Shown: positions 54,557 through 60,606 of the stretch, in pieces
Numbering within the stretch: the first letter of the stretch is position 1
Layout of the letters: each line of letters starts with the position of its first letter
DNA from: Gammaproteobacteria bacterium
Lineage (GTDB): Bacteria > Pseudomonadota > Gammaproteobacteria > Steroidobacterales > GCA-2729495
NCBI GenBank assembly: GCA_016874095.1
Contig: VGVH01000013.1
Span: 1 to 60,606 of the forward strand
Direction of reading: 5' to 3'
DNA: 60,606 nucleotides
Notes under the pieces: generated by a model
Told to the model about the DNA's origin: nothing
The model's database searches: none
What the model saw: only the letters and a program-made list of their open reading frames with translations
Translations under genes and position numbers: made by a program

Positions 54557-56314
54557 ATGCCCATCCGCGAGCTCCCGCCCCATCTCGTCAACCAGATCGC
54601 CGCGGGCGAGGTAGTCGAGCGGCCGGCGTCGGTCGTCAAGGAACTCCTCGAGAACAGCCTCGATGCCGGGGCGCGCCGGATCGATATCGAGGTGGAAGCG
54701 GGTGGCACACGCCTTATTCGTGTGCGCGACGACGGCCAGGGAATTCCCGCCGATGAGCTGCCGCTGGCCCTGGCCCGCCATGCGACCAGCAAGATCGAGA
54801 GCCTCGACGACCTGGCGCGAATTGCGACACTCGGCTTCCGGGGCGAGGCGCTCCCCAGCATTGCCTCGGTGTCGGAGTTCCGGTTGATATCGCGGCGCAG
54901 GGGCGAACCGGCGGGGCACGAGGTCGCGGCTGCCGATGGCATCGTCGGCATGCAAAGACCAGCCGCGCATCCCGAGGGCACCACCGTGGAGGTGCGGGAA
55001 CTGTTTGCCCGGACGCCGGCTCGCCGGCGATTTCTCCGGGCAGAGCGGACGGAATTCCAGCATGTGCAGGCGATGGTCGAACGCCTCGCGCTCAGCCGCT
55101 TCTCGACCGGTTTCCGGCTGACCCACAACCGCCGTGTGATCCTCGATCTGCAGCCTGCGGCCGATCGCGCGGGGCGTGAGCGACGCATCGCCGATCTCGC
55201 CGGCGAGGAATTCCTGCAGTCCGCCCTCCACATCGAGCGTGAGGAAGGCGGCATCGGAATTGCGGGATGGATCTGCCGGCCGTCGTTCTCACGCAGCCAG
55301 CCCGATCTTCAGCACCTGTACCTCAACGGGCGCGCCGTCCGCGACCGGATGCTCGCGAGCGCCGTTCGCTCCGCGTACCAGGACGTGTTGTACGGCGGCC
55401 GCCATCCTGCCTATGTGCTGCATGTCGAGATGGATCCTGAGCGCGTCGACGTCAATGCCCATCCGGCAAAACTCGAGGTCCGTTTCCGCGACCCGGGTCG
55501 CGTCCATGACTTCGTGCGGCGCGCCGTCGAGGCCGGTCTTGCGCTGACGCGCCCCGGTGCGACGCAGTCTGCCGACGTTCCCCCCGGCAGTCCGGCGCCT
55601 GCAGCTTTCGCGCCGGTTGCCCGATCGCTGTTCGACGGCGGCGCCGGGGCCGTTGCCGAGGCGGTTGAGCGGTATGCGTCATTCGTCGCCGTGCAGCCGG
55701 GAGAGGCGGTTGCAACCCCGGCGTCGGCGCCTGCCGGCGTGCTCGGTACCGCCGTGGCACAGTTGCATGGCGTCTACATACTCTCGCAGACCTCCCGCGG
55801 GCTCGTGCTCGTCGACATGCACGCTGCGCATGAGCGCGTCATGTACGAAAAGTTGAAGCGGGAGCAGGCAAACGGCGGCGCATCGCAGGCTTTCCTGGTG
55901 CCGCAGGTCATCGAGATGACGCAGCGGGAAGCCGATATCCTCGATTCCCAGCAGGAACTGCTCGCGAGCCTCGGTATCGGCATGCAGCGCATCGGACCCT
56001 CGACGGTTGCAATCCGCTCGGCTCCGACGGTACTGGCCGGGGCGGACTTTTCGTCGCTCATGCGCGACTGGCTGTCCGACTGGACGGACGCGGGCGCCAG
56101 TCGACGCGTGGAGGAGTGCGTCGACACGGCGCTGGCCACGGCAGCATGTCATTGCGCAGTGCGCGCCAACCGGCAGCTCAGCATCACGGAGATGAATGCG
56201 CTGCTGCGCGCAATGGAAGCAACGGATCGCGCTGACCAGTGCAGCCATGGCAGGCCTACCTGGGTCGAGGTGACGATGGCCGATCTCGATCGCCTGTTCC
56301 TGCGAGGCCGTTAG
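54557..56314 (+). CDS. mutL: DNA mismatch repair protein MutL
   Basis: 585 residues. GHKL ATPase: NQIAAGEVVERPASVVKELL, DDGQGIP, TLGFRGEALPSIASVS; the second half of the N-terminal domain carries NAHPAKLEVRF. A variable proline/alanine linker leads to the C-terminal dimerisation domain (QLHGVYILSQTSRGLVLVD). No endonuclease DQHA-x2-E motif; the corresponding site reads DMHAAHERVMYEK, as in MutH-containing bacteria where MutL is not a nuclease. This fits the E. coli-type pathway if mutH exists elsewhere. Confidence 0.96.
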   Translation: MPIRELPPHLVNQIAAGEVVERPASVVKELLENSLDAGARRIDIEVEAGGTRLIRVRDDGQGIPADELPLALARHATSKIESLDDLARIATLGFRGEALPSIASVSEFRLISRRRGEPAGHEVAAADGIVGMQRPAAHPEGTTVEVRELFARTPARRRFLRAERTEFQHVQAMVERLALSRFSTGFRLTHNRRVILDLQPAADRAGRERRIADLAGEEFLQSALHIEREEGGIGIAGWICRPSFSRSQPDLQHLYLNGRAVRDRMLASAVRSAYQDVLYGGRHPAYVLHVEMDPERVDVNAHPAKLEVRFRDPGRVHDFVRRAVEAGLALTRPGATQSADVPPGSPAPAAFAPVARSLFDGGAGAVAEAVERYASFVAVQPGEAVATPASAPAGVLGTAVAQLHGVYILSQTSRGLVLVDMHAAHERVMYEKLKREQANGGASQAFLVPQVIEMTQREADILDSQQELLASLGIGMQRIGPSTVAIRSAPTVLAGADFSSLMRDWLSDWTDAGASRRVEECVDTALATAACHCAVRANRQLSITEMNALLRAMEATDRADQCSHGRPTWVEVTMADLDRLFLRGR

Positions 56315-56317
56315 CCC

Positions 56318-57247
56318 GTGCCAGCGATCTGCCTGTACGGCCCGACCGGATCGGGCAAGACGGCGCTGGCCCTTGCGTTGGCCTCGCGATTCGACGTCGA
56401 GATCATCAGCGTCGATTCAGCGATGGTCTTCCGCCACCTGGACATAGGCACGGCCAAGCCGGGCCGGGAGCAGCGCCGCGGCCTGCCGCACCACCTGATC
56501 GATGTGCGCGACCCCTGGCAGCGATATTCTGCCGGCGCGTTCCGCGACGATGCACTGCGTGCCATCGGTGACATCACGCGGCGCGGCCGCATCGCGCTGC
56601 TGGTCGGCGGCACGATGCTTTATTTTCGGGCGCTGTGGAGCGGGCTTGATGATCTGCCGGCGGCGGACCCGGCCGTGCGGGCGGCGATCGATGCCGAAGC
56701 GACCGAGAAGGGATGGGCGGCCCTGCATGCGGATCTTGCCCGAATCGATCCGCTGGCCGCAGGCCGAATACGACCGACTGACCGGCAGCGTATCCAGCGC
56801 GCGCTGGAGGTCCATCGGTTGACCGGCAGTCCGATCAGCAGCTTGCAGGGGCGGGCAGCGGCTGCGGGCCCGCAGTTCTTTCGCATCGCGCTCGAACCTG
56901 CGGACCGTCAGGCACTTTATGAGGATCTCGATCAGCGGCTTGCGGCGATGCTTGCGGCAGGATTCATCGAGGAAGTTCGCGGACTCATGGCCATGCCGCT
57001 CATGTCGGCCGGCGCACAGTCGATGCGAGCCGTCGGCTATCGGCAGATATGGGCGCACCTTGCCGGTGATACCGACCGGACGGACGCCGAGCGACTTGCC
57101 GGCCTGGCGACGCGGCATCTGGCCAAGCGACAGCTGACCTGGATGCGGTCGGAGGCTGCTGACTTGACGATTCGGATGCCGTCCACCGATGCGGTCGATG
57201 TTGTGTCGCGGGCGATGGACGCGGCAGGGGTGTCGCGCCGGACGTAA
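56318..57247 (+). CDS. miaA: tRNA dimethylallyltransferase
   Basis: 309 residues. Adds the isopentenyl group to A37 of tRNAs reading UNN codons. P-loop YGPTGSGKTALALALA, ISVDSAMVFRHLDIGTAKP, and the DxxK/RQ element TDRQRIQRALEV are characteristic. Start codon GTG, three bases past the mutL stop. The family's usual IDSRQVY segment is altered to VDSAMVF, so substrate-side residues differ somewhat. Confidence 0.95.
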   Translation: MPAICLYGPTGSGKTALALALASRFDVEIISVDSAMVFRHLDIGTAKPGREQRRGLPHHLIDVRDPWQRYSAGAFRDDALRAIGDITRRGRIALLVGGTMLYFRALWSGLDDLPAADPAVRAAIDAEATEKGWAALHADLARIDPLAAGRIRPTDRQRIQRALEVHRLTGSPISSLQGRAAAAGPQFFRIALEPADRQALYEDLDQRLAAMLAAGFIEEVRGLMAMPLMSAGAQSMRAVGYRQIWAHLAGDTDRTDAERLAGLATRHLAKRQLTWMRSEAADLTIRMPSTDAVDVVSRAMDAAGVSRRT

Positions 57248-57255
57248 CGATGCAA

Positions 57256-57261
57256 TATGAT
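57256..57261 (+). promoter_or_regulatory. Possible hfq promoter -10 box
   Basis: TATGAT between miaA and hfq would start a transcript about 105 bases before the hfq ATG. E. coli hfq is also driven by promoters inside the miaA region. No clear -35. Confidence 0.35.
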
Positions 57262-57371
57262 GGGCGGGCGTACGAAAGCCGGGAACCTGGGGTATGACCA
57301 GACTTTCTCTTCCAACAAAAAGCGCGCCGGCCGAGAAACCGGAAAAGCACGAATCACACCGGGAGTCGCGG

Positions 57372-57629
57372 ATGTCGAACAAGGGACAGATGCTGCAGGA
57401 TCCGTTCCTCAATGCCTTGCGCAAAGAAAAGGTCCCGGTGTCCATCTATCTCGTCAACGGCATCAAGCTGCAGGGCACGATCGAGTCTTTCGACCAGTTC
57501 GTGGTGCTCCTGAAGAACAGCGTCAGCCAGATGGTCTACAAGCACGCCATCTCGACGGTCGTGCCCGCCCGCAATGTCCGCCTCGGCGGCGAAGGCGAGG
57601 GCGAGGGCGACGAAGAGGATGCTGGCTGA
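57372..57629 (+). CDS. hfq: RNA chaperone Hfq
   Basis: 85 residues, short for the class. Sm1 motif ([18 protein letters not shown]) and the Sm2 YKHAIST motif are canonical, and so is [19 protein letters not shown] on the proximal face. The C-terminal tail is a Gly-Glu/Asp repeat ([13 protein letters not shown]), a compact acidic tip. A longer frame opens at 57294 with an unrelated lysine-rich start; ATG at 57372 behind GGGAG gives the family N-terminus MSNKGQMLQ. The stop overlaps the proposed hflX start. Confidence 0.96.
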   Translation: MSNKGQMLQDPFLNALRKEKVPVSIYLVNGIKLQGTIESFDQFVVLLKNSVSQMVYKHAISTVVPARNVRLGGEGEGEGDEEDAG

Positions 57630-59023
57630 GCGCTGAATTACCCCCGGGGCTGAACGGCACCCGCGTCACGAGACCGGACGCATTCGCTGGCAGCAGCCAG
57701 CTGTTCGACAGGCCGGACCGCGGTGAGCGCGCGCTGCTCGTCCACGTAGCAGTGGGCCGGTCGCCTTTCGACGAGGAAATCCAGGAGTTTGCGGCCCTGG
57801 CCACGTCGGCAGGGGCCGAGGTGGTGGCTGCCCTCAGTGCACCGCTGCGCACGCTCAATCCGCGTTACCTGCTCGGCACCGGCAAGGTCGCCGAGATCAA
57901 AGCTCTGGCGGCAGCCGCCAACGCGGAGCTGATTCTCGTCGATCATCATCTGTCGCCCGGTCAGGAGCGCAATCTCGAAAAGGAGTTCGAGCGGCGGGTG
58001 GTCGATCGCTCGGGGCTCATTCTCGATATCTTTGCCCAGCGCGCGCGAACTTTCGAAGGCAAGTTGCAGGTCGAGCTCGCGCAGCTCGAGCATCTCTCGA
58101 CGCGTCTGGTTCGCGGCTGGTCACACCTCGAGCGCCAGAAAGGCGGAATCGGACTGCGTGGTCCCGGCGAAACGCAGCTTGAAACCGACCGGCGACTGCT
58201 GACGAAGCGTATCCGGCAGCTGCAGGAAAGGCTGGAACGTCATGCGCGACATCGCGAGCTGTCGCGGCAGCAGCGGCGCCGGCAGGACGTGCCGGTGGTT
58301 TCCCTCGTCGGGTACACGAATGCCGGCAAGTCGACGCTTTTCAACCGCCTGACGGACGCCGGAACGCTGGTCGCCGATCAGCTTTTCGCAACGCTCGATC
58401 CCACGCTGCGGGCTGTAGCGCTGCCGGCAGGCGGGCGAATAGTGCTGGCGGATACGGTGGGTTTCGTGCGTGAGCTGCCGCATGAACTCATAGCTGCCTT
58501 CGAGTCGACGCTCGAGGAAACCCGCTCGGCCCGACTCCTTCTGCACGTGGTCGATGCTGCCGATCCGGCGCGGGGCGAGCGCATCGGGCAGGTTCGGGAA
58601 GTGTTGCGTGAAATCGGGGCTGACGGCGTTCCGCTGATCGAGGTTTACAACAAGGCTGATATACTCGCCACCGCACCCCGCGTTGACCGGGCGGGGAATG
58701 GTTTTCCCGAGCGCGTGTGGATGTCGGCAGCGACCGGCGACGGCATTGACCTGGTGCTCGCGGCTATCGCGGAGCATCTGCAGCGGGATGTCGTACACGG
58801 GACTGTCGATCTGACAGTGGCACAGGCACGGGTCCGGGCATTGTTGTACTCCAATGGGCACGTCGTATCCGAGAGGCTTCTTAACGACGGCGGCTGGCGC
58901 ATGGAGATCGAGATGGATCGGGCGGGTTACGAAGCATTGCGACGGCGCGAGGGCATCCTGTGCGTGGCCGCGGCCCGCGGTCGGCCGGTCGAGACAAATG
59001 GAGTGGTTCATGGCTTGGAATGA
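57626..59023 (+). CDS. hflX: Ribosome-associated GTPase HflX
   Basis: 465 residues from CTG 57626. Splits stalled or heat-damaged ribosomes. N-terminal HflX domain ([29 protein letters not shown]), glycine-rich loop [17 protein letters not shown], and a G domain with [17 protein letters not shown] and NKAD. No ATG, GTG or TTG is in frame between hfq and the domain. CTG at 57626 overlaps the hfq stop as CTGA, suggesting coupled translation; a CTG at 57701 would give a start MFDR, as in E. coli HflX. Confidence 0.9.
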   Translation: MSAELPPGLNGTRVTRPDAFAGSSQLFDRPDRGERALLVHVAVGRSPFDEEIQEFAALATSAGAEVVAALSAPLRTLNPRYLLGTGKVAEIKALAAAANAELILVDHHLSPGQERNLEKEFERRVVDRSGLILDIFAQRARTFEGKLQVELAQLEHLSTRLVRGWSHLERQKGGIGLRGPGETQLETDRRLLTKRIRQLQERLERHARHRELSRQQRRRQDVPVVSLVGYTNAGKSTLFNRLTDAGTLVADQLFATLDPTLRAVALPAGGRIVLADTVGFVRELPHELIAAFESTLEETRSARLLLHVVDAADPARGERIGQVREVLREIGADGVPLIEVYNKADILATAPRVDRAGNGFPERVWMSAATGDGIDLVLAAIAEHLQRDVVHGTVDLTVAQARVRALLYSNGHVVSERLLNDGGWRMEIEMDRAGYEALRRREGILCVAAARGRPVETNGVVHGLE

Positions 59024-60155
59024 GTCCGGTGGCAACGGCAAGAATCCCTGGGAACGCGCCGGTAACCGTCAGGCAGCACCCGATCTGGACAAGATCGTGC
59101 GCGACTGGCAGCGCAAGCTCGCTGGCCTCTTCGGCGGCCGCGGTGGTGGCACGGGCAGCGGTTCTCCCCAGCCTGCGGGCGGATCTTTCGCGCTGATCGC
59201 AATCATCCTCGTCGCCTGGGCCTTTACCGGTTTCTACCAGGTCGATGCTGCCGAGCGTGGCGTCGTCCTGCGCTTCGGTCGCTACGTCGAGTCGACGATG
59301 CCGGGCTGGCAGTGGCACCTGCCCTGGCCCATCGAGAGCGTAGAGCGGGTCAACATCAGTGAGGTCGTCAAGGACCAGCGCAAGACGCGGATGCTGACCG
59401 CGGACGAGAACATTGTCGACGTCGATCTCGAGGTGCAGTACCGCAAGACAGATCCCGTCAAGTACCTGTTCAGCGTGCGGGAGACGGAGCGCACGATCGC
59501 TGACATCAGTGAAAGCGCCATCCGCGAGATCATCGGCAAGAGCAAGATGGATTACGCGCTCGGCGAGGGGCGGGCAGATATCGGCCTGCGGACGGAGCAG
59601 TTGATCCAGCAGACCCTTGACGACTACAACACCGGCATCGAGGTCACTAAGGTCAACCTCCAGGACGTGAATTTCCCCCAGGAAGTCGACGCCGCGGTGC
59701 AGGACGCGATCAAGGCTCGCGAAGACCGCGAGCGCCTCGCGTTCGAGGCGCAGGCTTACGCCAACGATGTCCTGCCGAAGGCGCGTGGCGAAGCTGCGCG
59801 CCGCCAGGCGGAAGCAGAAGCCTACAAGGCACGCGTCGTGGCAGACGCCGAGGGCGAGGCCGCGCGGTTCGTGGCGCTGCTGGCGGAGTATGAAAGGGCG
59901 CCCCAGGTGACGCGCGAGCGCCTTTACCTCGAAACCGTTGAAGACGTGCTGTCGCGGACGAACAAGATCATCGTTGACGGTGCAAGCGGCAATTCGAACA
60001 TGATGGTATTGCCGCTCGACAAGCTCCTCGAGTACCGGCAGCCCGTTGGTGGTGCCGGTTCGGGTCGCAGCAACGCGACCGAACAGATGCCATCCATCGA
60101 CGTGACCACTTCGCGGCCCCGCGAGGAGTTGCGCAGTCGCGGAGAACGCCAATGA
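59010..60155 (+). CDS. hflK: FtsH protease modulator HflK
   Basis: 381 residues. Glycine-rich cytoplasmic N-terminus, one membrane helix (FALIAIILVAWAFTGFYQV), a periplasmic SPFH/band-7 domain (AAERGVVLRFGRYV onward) and a long helical region with ARGEAARRQAEAEAYKAR. With HflC it builds a cage around FtsH and restrains it. ATG at 59010 overlaps hflX by 14 bases; the hflC start overlaps its stop as ATGA. Confidence 0.96.
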   Translation: MAWNESGGNGKNPWERAGNRQAAPDLDKIVRDWQRKLAGLFGGRGGGTGSGSPQPAGGSFALIAIILVAWAFTGFYQVDAAERGVVLRFGRYVESTMPGWQWHLPWPIESVERVNISEVVKDQRKTRMLTADENIVDVDLEVQYRKTDPVKYLFSVRETERTIADISESAIREIIGKSKMDYALGEGRADIGLRTEQLIQQTLDDYNTGIEVTKVNLQDVNFPQEVDAAVQDAIKAREDRERLAFEAQAYANDVLPKARGEAARRQAEAEAYKARVVADAEGEAARFVALLAEYERAPQVTRERLYLETVEDVLSRTNKIIVDGASGNSNMMVLPLDKLLEYRQPVGGAGSGRSNATEQMPSIDVTTSRPREELRSRGERQ

Positions 60156-60606
60156 AGGCCAGCCCCGGTTTGCTTGTGGCATTGCTCGTGGCGGCGGGAC
60201 TGCTGCTCGGGTCGGTCTTCACGATCGATGAGCGGCAGCTGGGCATCAAGTTCGAACTCGGCAAGATCGTCGCGACGGACCTGAAGCCTGGTATCCACTT
60301 CAAGATCCCGGGGATCCAGCGCGTCGAGCGCTACCCGGGCCAGCTGTTGGCGATCAACAATCCGCAGGAGCAGTTCCTCACTGCCGAGAAGAAGAACGTC
60401 CTTGTCGATTTCTTCGTCAATTGGCGGATCGCCGATGTCGGGGAGTACTACCGGGCGAACAGCGGCGGCAACGAGCTCGGAGCAGGCCAGCGCCTGATCG
60501 GCATTCTCAAGGATGGCATACGCGCCGAATTCGCCAAGAGGACGGTTCCGCAGGTGGTGGCGGCGGAACGCCGCGAGTTGCTCGATGCAATGCTCGCTAG
60601 CGCGCG
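60152..60606 (+). CDS. hflC: FtsH protease modulator HflC (5' part)
   Basis: First 151 codons, cut by the window end; full proteins are near 290-330 residues. One N-terminal membrane helix (LLVALLVAAGLLLGSVF), then the SPFH domain (DERQLGIKFELGKIV, KPGIHFKIPGIQRVERY, EKKNVLVDFFVNWRI). Forms the alternating HflKC ring with the gene product upstream. Confidence 0.95.
   Translation, partial: MKASPGLLVALLVAAGLLLGSVFTIDERQLGIKFELGKIVATDLKPGIHFKIPGIQRVERYPGQLLAINNPQEQFLTAEKKNVLVDFFVNWRIADVGEYYRANSGGNELGAGQRLIGILKDGIRAEFAKRTVPQVVAAERRELLDAMLASA

Overview
The window reads as one contiguous piece of a GC-rich gammaproteobacterial chromosome. Nearly every gene is a recognisable housekeeping gene, in blocks typical of the class: purM-purN next to a DUF2066 gene and hda; pepA-holC-valS; lptFG; pcnB-folK-dnk-panB-panC; tsaE-amiC-mutL-miaA-hfq-hflX-hflK-hflC; and rsx genes ending in nth. 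The look is that of a deep Xanthomonadales/Nevskiales/Steroidobacterales-type lineage, but the exact order is inference. I see no insertion sequence, prophage, CRISPR array or obvious genomic island.

Layout. 1-2.1 kb: an orphan asparagine-synthetase-like enzyme and a 41-codon candidate gene. 2.1-10.7 kb (minus): GNAT acetyltransferase, EamA transporter, a small unknown gene, nth, an unusual rsx/rnf cluster (E, G, D, C, A, but no B), and methionyl-tRNA synthetase split into a catalytic gene and a separate tRNA-binding gene. 10.8-15.4 kb (minus): a HEAT-repeat Ser/Thr kinase followed by two PilT-type ATPases. 15.6-19.4 kb: mrp-dcd, and a stand-alone EF-G paralogue. 19.5-30.5 kb: purine synthesis, replication control (hda), phospholipid synthesis, DNA repair, proS, rimI and an MFS transporter. 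30.5-31.4 kb: a broken TgpA-type transglutaminase gene. 31.4-42.7 kb (minus): gltBD, valS, holC, pepA. 42.9-60.6 kb: LPS export, tRNA-Glu, poly(A) polymerase, folate and pantothenate synthesis, queG, nnr, tsaE, amiC, mutL to hflC (cut by the window end).

Genes are packed tightly. Many neighbours overlap by 1-14 bases (ATGA, GTGA or TGATG junctions), and two convergent pairs share stop codons in antiparallel. Several genes have a -10 box only 6-7 bases before the start codon (mutL, nnr, wrbA), pointing to leaderless mRNAs. lptF and hflX have no ATG, GTG or TTG in a workable place and seem to start at CTG.

The parts most worth follow-up are the kinase/twin-PilT locus, the Rsx/Rnf complex that has lost RsxB and most membrane iron-sulfur cysteines, the tRNA-Glu gene that abuts an RDD-family start codon, and the transglutaminase pseudogene whose catalytic residues survive between two amber codons.
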